Assembly: GCF_932526225.1 (NCBI RefSeq)
Contig: NC_064038.1
Coordinates: forward strand, 18,936,649 to 19,000,648
Direction: 5' to 3'
DNA from: Nematostella vectensis
Taxonomy: Eukaryota; Cnidaria; Anthozoa; Actiniaria; Edwardsiidae
DNA length: 64,000 nucleotides
The translations under genes and the position numbers were made by a program. Below the pieces are notes generated by a model. The model was not told the DNA's origin. It was given only the letters and a program-made list of their open reading frames with translations, and ran no database searches. Numbering within the stretch: position 1 is the stretch's first letter; every line of letters starts with the position of its first letter. Positions 1 to 12,739 of this stretch are shown piece after piece.

Positions 1-36
1 CTGTTATATAAAATCTATTTCTTACACAGTTCTGTC

Positions 37-154
37 GTCTACGGCCATACCACTGAGAAAGCACCGGTTCTCGTCCGATCACCGTAGTTAAGCTCAGTAG
101 GGCACGGTTAGTACTTGGATGGGTGACCGCCTGGGAATACCGTGTGCTGTAGGC
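37..154 (+). rRNA. 5S rRNA gene, first copy (TAG/CACGG subtype)
   Basis: First complete monomer. It differs from the commonest type by ACCGTAGTTAAG in place of ACCGAAGTTAAG and by GGGCACGG in place of GGGCGCGG. It is preceded by the spacer variant AAATCTATTTCTTACACAG. The same base and spacer changes travel together in many copies. Confidence 0.95.
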
Positions 155-190
155 ATTTCCTTTTTGTTATCGAGGTACTCACAGGACTGT

Positions 191-197
191 TATATAA
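191..197 (+). promoter_or_regulatory. TATA-like element upstream of 5S genes
   Basis: TATATAA lies 26-32 bp before the 5S start at 223. An equivalent TATATAA or close variant (TATATCAAA, TATATAATAT) stands at the same distance before the monomers I inspected. External TATA-like elements near -30 are known for invertebrate 5S genes. This example stands for the whole array. Confidence 0.65.
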
Positions 198-222
198 TAG
201 ATAGATCTTGAACAGTTCTGTC

Positions 223-250
223 GTCTACGGCCATACCACTGAGAAAGCAC

Positions 251-281
<31 letters not shown>

Positions 282-340
282 AGTAGGGCGCGGTTAGTAC
301 TTGGATGGGTGACCGCCTGGGAATACCGTGTGCTGTAGGC
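223..340 (+). rRNA. 5S rRNA gene, commonest subtype
   Basis: Second monomer and a good reference copy. It has GAGAAAGC, GGGCGCGGTTAGTAC and CGCCTGGGAATACC. Its 3' end GCTGTAGGC is followed by ATTTCC and a T run that should end Pol III transcription. Confidence 0.95.
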
Positions 341-346
341 ATTTCC

Positions 347-351
347 TTTTT
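347..351 (+). terminator. Pol III T-run terminator
   Basis: A run of five T residues starts 7 nt after the 5S 3' end and recurs in nearly all monomers (ATTTCCTTTTTG). It is a standard Pol III stop signal. Confidence 0.8.
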
Positions 352-436
352 GTTATCGAGGTACTCACAGGACTGTTATATAATAGATAGATATTGAACA
401 GTTCTGTCGTCTACGGCCATACCACTTAGAAAGCAC

Positions 437-467
<31 letters not shown>

Positions 468-594
468 AGTAGGGCGCGGTAAGTACTTGGATGGGTGACC
501 GCTTCAGAATACCGTGTGCTGTTGTCATTTCCTTTTTGTTATCGAGTGACTGACAGTACTGTTATATAATAGATAGATGTTACACAGTTCTATC

Positions 595-712
595 GTTTAC
601 TGCCATACCACTGAGAAAGCACCAGTTCTCGTCCGATCACAGAACTTAAAGTCAGTAGGGCACGGTTAGTACTTGGACGGGTGACCGCCTGGGAATACCG
701 TGTGCTGTAGGC
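595..712 (+). rRNA. 5S rRNA gene, divergent subtype, possibly a pseudogene
   Basis: The A-box region reads AGAACTTAAAGTCAGTAGGG instead of CGAAGTTAAGCTCAGTAGGG, and the 5' end is GTTTACTGCC. Close relatives start at 1897, 3013 and 11383. The changes fall in the internal promoter and in helices of 5S rRNA, so this may be a decayed subtype. Its repeated presence shows that it is being copied along with the array. Confidence 0.8.
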
Positions 713-808
713 ATTTCCTTTTTGTTATCAAGGTACTCACAGGACTGTTATATAATAGATAGATCTTAAACTGTTCTAACGTCTACGGCCATACCACTGA
801 GAAAGCAC

Positions 809-839
<31 letters not shown>

Positions 840-994
840 AGTAGGGCGCGGTTAGTACTTGGATGGGTGACCGCCTGGGAATACCGTGTGCTGTAGGCAT
901 TTCCTTTTTGTCATCGAAGTACTCACAGGACTGTTATATAATATATATTTCTTACACAGTTCTGTCGTCTACGGCCATACCACTGAGAAAGCAC

Positions 995-1025
<31 letters not shown>

Positions 1026-1738
1026 AGTAGGGCGCGGTTAGTACTTGGATGGGTGACCGCCTGGGAATACCGTGTGCTGTAGGCATTTCCTTTTTGTCAT
1101 CGAAGTACTCACAGGACTGTTATATAATATATATTTCTTACACAGTTCTGTCGTCTACGGCCATACCACTGAGAAAGCACCGGTTCTCGGCCGATCACCG
1201 AAGTTAAGCTCAGTAGGGCGCGGTAAGTACTTGGATGGGTGACCGCTTCGGAATACCGTGTGCTGTAGGCATTTCCTTTTTGTTACCGAAGTACTCACAG
1301 GACTGTTATATCAAATCTATTTCTTACACAGTTCTGTCGTCTACGGCCATACCACTGAGAAAGCACCGGTTCTCGTCCGATCACCGTAGTTAAGCTCAGT
1401 AGGGCACGGTTAGTACTTGGACGGGTGACCGCCTGGGAATACCGTGTGCTGTAGTCATTTCCTTTTTGTTACCAAAGTACTCACAGGACTGTTATATAAA
1501 ATCTATTTCTTACACAGTTCTGTCGTCTACGGCCATACCACTGAGAAAGCACCGGTTCTCGTCCGATCACCGTAGTTAAGCTCAGTAGGGCACGGTTAGT
1601 ACTTGGATGGGTGACCGCCTGGGAATACCGTGTGCTGTAGGCATTTCCTTTTTGTTATCGAGGTACTCACAGGACTGTTATATAATAGATAGATATTGAA
1701 CAGTTCTGTCGTCTACGGCCATACCACTTGGAAAGCAC

Positions 1739-1769
<31 letters not shown>

Positions 1770-2110
1770 AGTAGGGCGCGGTAAGTACTTGGATGGGTGA
1801 CCGCTTCAGAATACCGTGTGCTGTTGTCATTTTCTTTTTGTTATCGAGTGACTGACAGTACTGTTATATAATAGATAGATGTTACACAGTTCTATCGTTT
1901 ACGGCCATACCACTGAGAAAGCACCAGTTCTCGTCCGATCACTGAACTTAAAGTCAGTAGGGCACGGTTAGTACTTGGACGGATGACCGCCTGGGAATAC
2001 CGTGTGCTGTAGGCATTTCCTTTTTGTTATCAAGGTACTCACAGGACTGTTATATAATAGATAGATCTTAAACTGTTCTAACGTCTACGGCCATACCACT
2101 GAGAAAGCAC

Positions 2111-2141
<31 letters not shown>

Positions 2142-2296
2142 AGTAGGGCGCGGTTAGTACTTGGATGTGTGACCGCCTGGGAATACCGTGTGCTGTAGGC
2201 ATTTCCTTTTTGTCATCGAAGTACTCACAGGACTGTTATATAATATATATTTCTTACACAGTTCTGTCGTCTACGGCCATACGACTGAGAAAGCAC

Positions 2297-2327
<31 letters not shown>

Positions 2328-2826
2328 AGTAGGGCGCGGTTAGTACTTGGATGGGTGACCGCCTGGGAATACCGTGTGCTGTAGGCATTTCCTTTTTGTC
2401 ATCGAAGTACTCACAGGACTGTTATATAATAGATAGATCTTACACAGTTCTATCGTCTACGGCCATACCACTTAGAAAGCACCGATTCTCGTCCGATCAC
2501 CGAAGTTAAGCTCAGTAGGGCGCGGTAAGTACTTGCATGGGTGACCGCTTCGGAATACCGTGTGCTGTAGGCATTTCCTTTTTGTTACCGAAGTACTCAC
2601 AGGACTGTTATATAAAATCTATTTCTTACACAGTTCTGTCGTCTACGGCCATACCACTGAGAAAGCACCGGTTCTCGTCCGATTACCGTAGTTAAGCTCA
2701 TTAGGGCACGGTTAGTACTTGGACGGGTGACCGCCTGGAAATACCGTGTGCTGTAGGCATTTCCTTTTTGTTACCGAAGTACTCACAGGACTGTTATATA
2801 ATAGATAGATCTTACACAGTTCTATC

Positions 2827-2854
2827 GTCTACGGCCATACCACTTAGAAAGCAC

Positions 2855-2885
<31 letters not shown>

Positions 2886-2944
2886 AGTAGGGCGCGGTAA
2901 GTACTTGGATGGGTGACCGCTTCGGAATACCGTGTGCTGTAGGC
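2827..2944 (+). rRNA. 5S rRNA gene, TTAG/GGTAAG/CTTCGG subtype
   Basis: Representative of a subtype with CACTTAGAAAGC, GCGCGGTAAGTAC and GACCGCTTCGGAATACC. It usually follows the spacer variant AGATAGATCTTACACAG. The linked differences suggest an old split of the array into gene classes. Whether the classes are expressed differently cannot be read from sequence. Confidence 0.9.
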
Positions 2945-3412
2945 ATTTCCTTTTTGTTATCGAGGTACTGACAGGACTGTTATATAATAGATAGATGTTA
3001 CACAGTTCTATTGTTTACGGCCATACCACTGAGAAAGCACCAGTTCTCGTCCGATCACAGAACTTACAGTCAGTAGGGCACGGTTAGTACTTGGACGGGT
3101 GACCGCCTGGGAATAACGTGTGCTGTAGGCATGTCCTTTTTGTTATCGAGGTACTCACAGGACTGTTATATAATAGATAGATCTTAAACAGTTCTATCGT
3201 CTACGGCCATACCACTGAGAAAGCACCGGTTCTCGTCCGATCACTGAAGTTAAGCTCAGTAGGGCGCGGTTAGTACTTGGATGGGTGACCGCCTGGGAAT
3301 ACCGTGTGCTGTAGGCATTTCCTTTTTGTTATCGAGGTACTCACAGGACTGTTATATAATAGATAGATCTTACACAGTTCTATCGTCTACGGCCATACCA
3401 CTGAGAAAGCAC

Positions 3413-3443
<31 letters not shown>

Positions 3444-3596
3444 AGTAGGGCGCGGTTAGTACTTGGATGGGTGACCGCCTGGGAATACCGTGTGCTGTAG
3501 GCATTTCCTTTTTGTCATCGAAGTACTCACAGGACTGTTATATAATATATATTTCTTACACAGTTCTGTTGTCTACGGCCATACCACTGAGAAAGC

Positions 3597-3629
<33 letters not shown>

Positions 3630-3784
3630 AGTAGGGCGCGGTTAGTACTTGGATGGGTGACCGCCTGGGAATACCGTGTGCTGTAGGCATTTCCTTTTTG
3701 TCATCGAAGTACTCACAGGACTGTTATATATTAGATAGATCTTACACAGTTCTATCGTCTACGGCCATACCACTTAGAAAGCAC

Positions 3785-3815
<31 letters not shown>

Positions 3816-3970
3816 AGTAGGGCGCGGTAAGTACTTGGATGGGTGACCGCTTCGGAATACCGTGTGCTGTAGGCATTTCCTTTTTGTCATCGAAGTACTC
3901 ACAGGACTGTTATATAATATATATTTCTTACACAGTTCTGTCGTCTACGGCCATACCACTGAGAAAGCAC

Positions 3971-4001
<31 letters not shown>

Positions 4002-4156
4002 AGTAGGGCGCGGTTAGTACTTGGATGGGTGACCGCCTAGGAATACCGTGTGCTGTAGGCATTTCCTTTTTGTCATCGAAGTACTCACAGGACTGTTATA
4101 TAATAGATAGATCTTACACAGTTCTATCGTCTACGGCCATACCACTTAGAAAGCAC

Positions 4157-4187
<31 letters not shown>

Positions 4188-4342
4188 AGTAGGGCGCGGT
4201 AAGTACTTGGATGGGTGACCGCTTCGGAATACCGTGTGCTGTAGGCATTTCCTTTTTGTTACCGAAGTACTCACAGGACTGTTATATAATAGATAGATCT
4301 TACACAGTTGTATCGTCTACGGCCATACCACTGAGAAAGCAC

Positions 4343-4373
<31 letters not shown>

Positions 4374-4528
4374 AGTAGGGCACGGTTAGTACTTGGACGG
4401 GTGACCGCTTGGTAATACCGTGTGCTGTAGGCATTTCCTTTTTGTTTTCGAAGTACTAACAGGACTGTTATATAATAGATAGATTTTAAACAGTTCTATC
4501 GACTACAGCCATACCACTGAGAAAGCAC

Positions 4529-4559
<31 letters not shown>

Positions 4560-5272
4560 AGTAGGGCGCGGTAAGTACTTGGATGGGTGACCGCTTCGGA
4601 ATACCGTGTGCTGTAGGCATTTCCTTTTTGTTACCGAAGTACTCACAGGACTGTTATATCAAATCTATTTCTTACACAGTTCTGTCGTCTACGGCCATAC
4701 CACTGAGAAAGCACAGGTTCTCGTCCGATCACCGTAGTTAAGCTCAGTAGGGCACGGTTAGTACTTGGACGGGTGACCGCCTGGGAATACCGTGTGCTGT
4801 AGGCATTTCCTTTTTGTTACCGAAGTACTCACAGGACTGTTATATCAAATCTATTTCTTACACAGTTCTGTCGTCTACGGCCATACCACTGAGAAAGCAC
4901 CGGTTCTTGTCCGATCACCGTAGTTAAGCTCAGTAGGGCACGGTTAGTACTTGGACGGGTGACCGCCTGGGAATACCGTGTGCTGTAGTCATTTCCTTTT
5001 TGTTACCAAAGTACTCACAGGACTGTTATATAAAATCTATTTCTTACACAGTTCTGTCGTCTACGGCCATACCACTGAGAAAGCACCGGTTCTCGTCCGA
5101 TCACCGTAGTTAAGCTCAGTAGGGCACGGTTAGTACTTGGATGGGTGACCGCCTGGGAATACCGTGTGCTGTAGGCATTTCCTTTTTGTTATCGAGGTAC
5201 TCACAGGACTGTTATATAATAGATAGATCTTGAACAGTTCTGTCGTCTACGGCCATACCACTGAGAAAGCAC

Positions 5273-5303
<31 letters not shown>

Positions 5304-5458
5304 AGTAGGGCGCGGTTAGTACTTGGATGGGTGACCGCCTGGGAATACCGTGTGCTGTAGGCATTTCCTTTTTGTCATCGAAGTACTCACAGGACTGTTA
5401 TATAATAGATAGATCTTACACAGTTCTATCGTCTACGGCCATACCACTTAGAAAGCAC

Positions 5459-5489
<31 letters not shown>

Positions 5490-5644
5490 AGTAGGGCGCG
5501 GTAAGTACTTGGATGGGTGACCGCTTCAGAATACCGTGTGCTGTTGGCATTTCCTTTTTGTTATCGAGGTACTGACAGTACTGTTATATAATAGATAGAT
5601 GTTACACAGTTCTATCGTTTACGGCCATACCACTGAGAAAGCAC

Positions 5645-5675
<31 letters not shown>

Positions 5676-5830
5676 AGTAGGGCACGGTTAGTACTTGGAC
5701 GGGTGACCGCCTGGTAATACCGTGTGCTGTAGGCATTTCCTTTTTGTTTTCGAAGTACTAACAGGACTGTTATATAATAGATAGATCTTACACAGTTCTA
5801 TCGACTACAGCCATACCACTGAGAAAGCAC

Positions 5831-5861
<31 letters not shown>

Positions 5862-6202
5862 AGTAGGGCGCGGTAAGTACTTGGATGGGTGACCGCTTCG
5901 GAATACCGTGTGCTGTAGGCATTTCCTTTTTGTTACCGAAGTACTCACAGGACTGTTATATCAAATCTATTTCTTACACAGTTCTGTCGTCTACGGCCAT
6001 ACCACTGAGAAAGCACCGGTTCTCGTCCGATCACCGTAGTTAAGCTCAGTAGGGCACGGTTAGTACTTGGACGGGTGACCGCCTGGGAATACCGTGTGCT
6101 GTAGGCATTTCCTTTTTGTTATCGAGGTACTCACAGGACTGTTATATAATAGATAGATCTTAAACAGTTCTATCGTCTACGGCCATACCACTGAGAAAGC
6201 AC

Positions 6203-6233
<31 letters not shown>

Positions 6234-6388
6234 AGTAGGGCGCGGTTAGTACTTGGATGGGTGACCGCCTGAGAATACCGTGTGCTGTAGGCATTTCCTT
6301 TTTGTCATCGAAGTACTCACAGGACTGTTATATAATATATATTTCTTACACAGTTCTGTCGTCTACGGCCATACCACTGAGAAAGCAC

Positions 6389-6419
<31 letters not shown>

Positions 6420-6946
6420 AGTAGGGCGCGGTAAGTACTTGGATGGGTGACCGCTTCGGAATACCGTGTGCTGTAGGCATTTCCTTTTTGTTACCAAAGT
6501 ACTCACAGGACTGTTATATAAAATCTATTTCTTACACAGTTCTGTCGTCTACGGCCATACCACTGAGAAAGCACCGGTTCTCGTCCGATCACCGTAGTTA
6601 AGCTCAGTAGGGCACGGTTAGTACTTGGATGGGTGACCGCCTGGGAATACCGTGTGCTGTAGGCATTTCCTTTTTGTTATCGAGGTACTCACAGGACTGT
6701 TATATAATAGATAGATCTTAAACAGTTCTGTCGTCTACGACCATACCACTGAGAAAGCACCGGTTCTCGTCCGATCACCGAATTTAAGCTCAGTAGGGCG
6801 CGGTTAGTACTTGGATGGGTGACCGCCTGGGAATACCGTGTGCTGTAGGCATTTCCTTTTTGTCATCGAAGTACTCACAGGACTGTTATATAATAGATAG
6901 ATCTTACACAGTTCTATCGTCTACGGCCATACCACTTAGAAAGCAC

Positions 6947-6977
<31 letters not shown>

Positions 6978-7504
6978 AGTAGGGCGCGGTAAGTACTTGG
7001 ATGGGTGACCGCTTCGGAATACAGTGTGCTGTAGGCATTTCCTTTTTGTCATCGAAGTACTCACAGGACTGTTATATAATATATATTTCTTACACAGTTC
7101 TGTCGTCTACGGCCATACCACTGAGAAAGCACCGGTTCTCGTCCGATCACCGTAGTTAAGCTCAGTAGGGCACGGTTAGTACTTGGATGGGTGACCGCCT
7201 GGGAATACCGTGTGCTGTAGGCATTTCCTTTTTGTTATCGAGGTACTGACAGTACTGTTATATAATAGATAGATCTTAAACAGTTCTGTCGTCTACGACC
7301 ATACCACTGAGAAAGCACCGGTTCTCGTCCGATCACCGAATTTAAGCTCAGTAGGGCGCGGTTAGTACTTGGATGGGTGACCGCCTGGGAATACCGTGTG
7401 CTGTAGGCATTTCCTTTTTGTCATCGAAGTACTCACAGGACTGTTATATAATAGATAGATCTTACACAGTTCTATCGTCTACGGCCATACCACTTAGAAA
7501 GCAC

Positions 7505-7535
<31 letters not shown>

Positions 7536-7690
7536 AGTAGGGCGCGGTAAGTACTTGGATGGGTGACCGCTTCGGAATACCGTGTGCTGTAGGCATTTCC
7601 TTTTTGTCATCGAAGTACTCACAGGACTGTTATATAATATATATTTCTTACACAGTTCTGTCGTCTACGGCCATACCACTGAGAAAGCAC

Positions 7691-7721
<31 letters not shown>

Positions 7722-7876
7722 AGTAGGGCGCGGTTAGTACTTGGATGGGTGACCGCCTGGGAATACCGTGTGCTGTAGGCATTTCCTTTTTGTCATCGAA
7801 GTACTCACAGGACTGTTATATAATAGATAGATCTTACACAGTTCTATCGTCTACGGCCATACCACTTAGAAAGCAC

Positions 7877-7907
<31 letters not shown>

Positions 7908-8248
7908 AGTAGGGCGCGGTAAGTACTTGGATGGGTGACCGCTTCGGAATACCGTGTGCTGTAGGCATTTCCTTTTTGTTACCGAAGTACTCACAGGGCT
8001 GTTATATAATAGATAGATCTTACACAGTTGTATCGTCTACTGCCATACCACTGAGAAAGCACCGTTTCTCGTCCGATCACCGAAGTTAAGCTCAGTAGGG
8101 CACGGTTAGTACTTGGACAGGTGACCGCCTGGTAATACCGTGTGCTGTAGGCATTTCCTTTTTGTTTTCGAAGTACTAACAGGACTGTTATATAATAGAT
8201 AGATCTTACACAGTTCTATCGACTACAGCCATACCACTGAGAAAGCAC

Positions 8249-8279
<31 letters not shown>

Positions 8280-8620
8280 AGTAGGGCGCGGTAAGTACTT
8301 GGATGGGTGACCGCTTCGGAATACCGTGTGCTGTAGGCATTTCCTTTTTGTTACCGAAGTACTCACAGGACTGTTATATCAAATCTATTTCTTACACAGT
8401 TCTGTCGTCTACGGCCATACCACTGAGAAAGCACCGGTTCTCGTCCGATCACCGTAGTTAAGCTCAGTAGGGCACGGTTAGTACTTGGACGGGTGACCGC
8501 CTGGGAATACCGTGTGCTGTTGGCATTTCCTTTTTGTTATCGAGGTACTCACAGGACTGTTATATAATAGATAGATCTTAAACAGTTCTATCGTCTACGG
8601 CCATACCACTGAGAAAGCAC

Positions 8621-8651
<31 letters not shown>

Positions 8652-9364
8652 AGTAGGGCGCGGTTAGTACTTGGATGGGTGACCGCCTGGGAATACCGTG
8701 TGCTGTAGGCATTTCCTTTTTGTCATCGAAGTACTCACAGGACTGTTATATAATATATATTTCTTACACAGTTCTGTCGTCTACGGCCATACCACTGAGA
8801 AAGCACCGGTTGTCGTCCGATAACCGAAGTTAAGCTCAGTAGGGCGCGGTTAGTACTTGGATGGGTGACCGCTTCGGAATACCGTGTGCTGTAGGCATTT
8901 CCTTTTTGTTACCGAAGTACTCAGAGGACTGTTATATCAAATCTATTTCTTACACAGTTCTGTCGTCTACGGCCATACCACTGAGAAAGCACCTATTCTC
9001 GTCCGATCACCGAAGTTAAGCTCAGTAGGGCGCGGTTAGTACTTGGATGGGTGACCGCCTGGGAATACCGTGTGCTGTAGGCATTTCCTTTTTGTCATCG
9101 AAGTACTCACAGGACTGTTATATAATAGATAGATCTTACACAGTTCTATCGTCTACGGCCATACCACTTAGAAAGCACCGGTTCTCGTCCGATCACCGAA
9201 GTTAAGTTCAGTAGGGCGCGGTAAGTACTTGGATGGGTGACCGCTTCGGAATACCGTGTGCTGTAGGCATTTCCTTTTTGTTTTCGAAGTACTATTAGGA
9301 CTGTTATATAATAGATAGATCTTACACAGTTCTATCGACTACAGCCATACCACTGAGAAAGCAC

Positions 9365-9395
<31 letters not shown>

Positions 9396-9922
9396 AGTAG
9401 GGCGCGGTAAGTACTTGGATGGGTGACCGCTTCGGAATACCGTGTCCTGTAGGCATTTCCTTTTTGTTACCGAAGTACTCACAGGACTGTTATATCAAAT
9501 CTATTTCTTACACAGTTCTGTCGTCTACGGCCATACCACTGAGAAAGCACCGGTTCTAGTCCGATCACCGTAGTTAAGCTCAGTAGGGCACGGTTAGTAC
9601 TTGGACGGGTGACCGCCTGGGAATACCGTGTGCTGTAGTCATTTCCTTTTTGTTACCAAAGTACTCACAGGACTGTTATATAAAATCTATTTCTTACACA
9701 GTTCTGTCGTCTACGGCCATACCACTGAGAAAGCACCGGTTCTCGTCCGATCACCGTAGTTAAGCTCAGTAGGGCACGGTTAGTACTTGGATGGGTGACC
9801 GCCTGGGAATACCGTGTGCTGTAGGCATTTCCTTTTTGTTATCGAGGTACTCACAGGACTGTTATATAATAGATAGATCTTGAACATTTCTGTCGTCTAC
9901 GGCCATACCACTGAGAAAGCAC

Positions 9923-9953
<31 letters not shown>

Positions 9954-10294
9954 AGTAGGGCGCGGTCAGTACTTGGATGGGTGACCGCCTGGGAATACCG
10001 TGTGCTGTAGGCATTTCCTTTTTGTCATCGAAGTACTCACAGGACTGTTATATAATAGATAGATCTTACACAGTTCTATCGTCTACGGCCATACCACTTA
10101 GAAAGCACCGGTTCTCGTCCGATTACCGAAGTTAAGCTCAGTAGGGCGCGGTAAGTACTTGGATGGGTGACCGCTTCAGAATACCGTGTGCTGTTGGCAT
10201 TTCCTTTTTGTTATCGAGGTACTGACAGTACTGTTATATAATAGATAGATGTTACACAGTTCTATCGTTTACGGCCATACCACTGAGAAAGCAC

Positions 10295-10325
<31 letters not shown>

Positions 10326-10666
10326 AGTAGGGCGCGGTTAGTACTTGGATGGGTGACCGCCTGGGAATACCGTGTGCTGTAGGCATTTACTTTTTGTCAT
10401 CGAAGTACTCACAGGACTGTTATATAATATATATTTCTTACACAGTTCTGTCGTCTACGGCCATACCACTGAGAAAGCACCGGTTCTCGTCCGATAACCG
10501 AAGTTAAGCTCAGTAGGGCGCGGTTAGTACTTGGATGGGTGACCGCTTCGGAATACCGTGTGCTGTAGGCATTTCCTTTTTGTTACCGAAGTACTCACAG
10601 GACTGTTATATAATAGATAGATCTTACACAGTTGTATCGTCTACGGCCATACCACTGAGAAAGCAC

Positions 10667-10697
<31 letters not shown>

Positions 10698-10852
10698 AGT
10701 AGGGCACGGTTAGTACTTGGACGGGTGACCGCCTGGTAATACCGTGTGCTGTAGACATTTCCTTTTTGTTTTCGAAGTACTAACAGGACTGTTATATAAT
10801 AGATAGATCTTACACAGTTCTATCGACTACAGCCATACCACTGAGAAAGCAC

Positions 10853-10883
<31 letters not shown>

Positions 10884-11038
10884 AGTAGGGCGCGGTAAGT
10901 ACTTGGATGGGTGACCGCTTCGGAATACCGTGTGCTGTAGGCATTTCCTTTTTGTTACCGAAGTACTCACAGGACTGTTATATCAAATCTATTTCTTACA
11001 CAGTTCTGTCGTCTACGGCCATACCACTGAGAAAGCAC

Positions 11039-11069
<31 letters not shown>

Positions 11070-11224
11070 AGTAGGGCGCGGTTAGTACTTGGATGGGTGA
11101 CCGCCTGGGAATACCGTGTGCTGTAGGCATTTCCTTTTTGTCATCGAAGTACTCACAGGACTGTTATATAATAGATAGATCTTACACAGTTCTATCGTCT
11201 ACGGCCATACCACTTAGAAAGCAC

Positions 11225-11255
<31 letters not shown>

Positions 11256-11568
11256 AGTAGGGCGCGGTAAGTACTTGGATGGGTGACCTCTTCAGAATAC
11301 CGTGTGCTGTTGGCATTTCCTTTTTGTTATCGAGGTACTGACAGTACTGTTATATAATAGATAGATGTTACACAGTTCTATCGTTTACGGCCATACCACT
11401 GAGAAAGCACCAGTTCTCGTCCGATCACAGAACTTAAAGTCAGTAGGGCACGGTTAGTACTTGGACGGGTGACCGCCTGGGAATACCGTGTGCTGTAGGC
11501 ATTTCCTTTTTGTTATCAAGGTACTCACAGGACTGTTATATGATAGATAGATCTTAAACTGTTCTAAC

Positions 11569-11596
11569 GTCTACGGCCATACCACTGAGAAAGCAC

Positions 11597-11627
<31 letters not shown>

Positions 11628-11683
11628 AGTAGGGCGCGGTTAGTACTTGGATGGGTGACCGCTTCGGAATACCGTGTGCTGTA
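11569..11683 (+). rRNA. Last 5S rRNA gene, 3' end fused to telomeric repeats
   Basis: Copy 63 follows the normal sequence up to GTGCTGTAG and then runs directly into GGTTAGGG repeats, so the final C, the spacer and the T-run terminator are missing. The 5S end (TAGGC) and the telomeric repeat (TTAGGG) share the bases TAGG at the join. This looks like a break healed by telomere addition or joined by microhomology. Confidence 0.9.
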
Positions 11684-11710
11684 GGGTTAGGGTTAGGGTT
11701 AGGGTTAGGG
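11682..11710 (+). repeat. Short telomeric repeat block at the 5S/U1 junction
   Basis: The block is TAGGG followed by four TTAGGG copies, with the G-rich strand on the plus strand. Unlike the blocks between units it has no TTAGGA variant before the last repeat. It links the cut 5S gene to the left end of U1, which begins TCCCATGTTC. Confidence 0.95.
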
Positions 11711-11800
11711 TCCCATGTTCTATCCAACAATCACTAGTTCCAAGAAGATCAGTGAGCCCTTTGAAGAAATATAATTGGAAACTGAAGAGTCATAACTTAC

Positions 11801-12378
11801 CAGGAGAAGAAAATTGTTGGTTGTGCCATCGTCAGAGGCGTCGAGAAGAATATCTCTGTATTTGTCCAGATATTCCCTTATGATGACGTTCAATCTGTGA
11901 TCTTCCTGAATGTGAAAAAAAAAAGAGAGTCAGCTAATATGATCACGTCACGGAGTCTACACAGAGTATTTAAGTAGAAAATATGTGAAAACAGTAGTAG
12001 CACACATAAAATTCCATTTGTGATAAGAAGAAGATTAAATGGTTACTTTATTATAGTTTAAACAAATAATCCTGTTTCACCATATGCTGTTGTCACGCAA
12101 TCTACAAGCACATGTCAAAATAAAGGATAAATCACAAATGAAAGACTTACTGGCAAATTTGTGACATCAACCCCATGAGAGCCATATGTTTTGTAATCCT
12201 CGAATCTGAACATGAGGGTGCCATCTGAATTCAAGACTAATGAATTCAGTCCCTGGACGTGTTCTCTGTCACCGGACGGGGCAATTCGCAGTGTCCGGAT
12301 CTCTTGTCCTCTGGAAGGAGGTATCAATACGAAAAGCGCGATCGACAGCAGATTCCTGCTCTCCCTAGCCTTGGCACT
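11801..12378 (-). pseudogene. Remnant of tyrosine recombinase gene (exons 6 and 7 only)
   Basis: Exon 7 is 11801-11905 and exon 6 is 12151-12378, with intact splice sites and the PPSRGQEIRTLR box I motif. Exons 1-5 are gone, replaced by the insert beginning at about 12471. Exons 8-9 would lie to the left, where the 5S array stands instead. This copy cannot make a recombinase. Confidence 0.85.
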
Positions 12379-12470
12379 CTAGACAAATCAAAGCAAACTT
12401 TTTTTAGCAAAATTGTGAGTAGAGTTCCGCTACCGCCGACCCAAGACGGCATGCCTCGACCTTTCCAACA

Positions 12471-12489
12471 ACAATTCTTAAAGAATTGT
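12471..12489. repeat. Short palindrome at the left breakpoint of the insert
   Basis: ACAATTCTT and AAGAATTGT flank a single A exactly where homology to the other units stops. A hairpin at a breakpoint may mark a fragile site. Confidence 0.6.
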
Positions 12490-12711
12490 AAAATTTTTTT
12501 GAGACGAGACGAGTACACACATTTATGGTTTATAGTGCCAGTGCTCTTGAGTCTGCCAGCTTATATTATTATATGCTCCAAGTAACGCGGGAAACGGCCT
12601 TCTGCGTTTCTCTTACGGATCAAATCCAAGATGGCGGTCGAGTTAGTTAAAGTGTCAAATCCCACCAATAAGAGCGCGTGTACCAATCAGCCAATCACTT
12701 TTCATGATAAG

Positions 12712-12739
12712 AATCTCCGTGGATTTATCCACGGAGATT
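12712..12739. repeat. Perfect 12 bp stem-loop
   Basis: Arms AATCTCCGTGGA and TCCACGGAGATT enclose TTTA. CCAAT motifs and a CACGTG motif lie near it. It could be the core of a small foldback element. No role is assigned. Confidence 0.6.

Larger units (their letters stand above)
37..11683 (+). rRNA. 5S rRNA tandem array, 63 genes, 186 bp period
   Basis: Genes start at 37 + 186 x (k-1) for k = 1 to 63, the last at 11569. Every start I checked fell on this grid. Each gene is about 118 nt, begins with GTCTACGGCCATACCAC and ends with GTGCTGTAGGC, as in metazoan 5S rRNA. The internal promoter is visible as an A box (AAGTTAAGCTCAGTAGGGC) and a C box (CTTGGATGGGTGACCGCC). The spacer is 68 bp. All copies lie on the plus strand and would be transcribed by RNA polymerase III towards the telomeric repeats. 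Several linked gene-plus-spacer subfamilies are present, so the array is not fully homogenised. Confidence 0.97.

Noticed and set aside
1-11683. CRISPR-like array of regular repeats and spacers
   Set aside because: The repeat is a 5S rRNA gene and the spacers are near-identical to one another. The 41 bp and 20 bp repeats on the right also lack the unique spacers and cas genes of a CRISPR locus.
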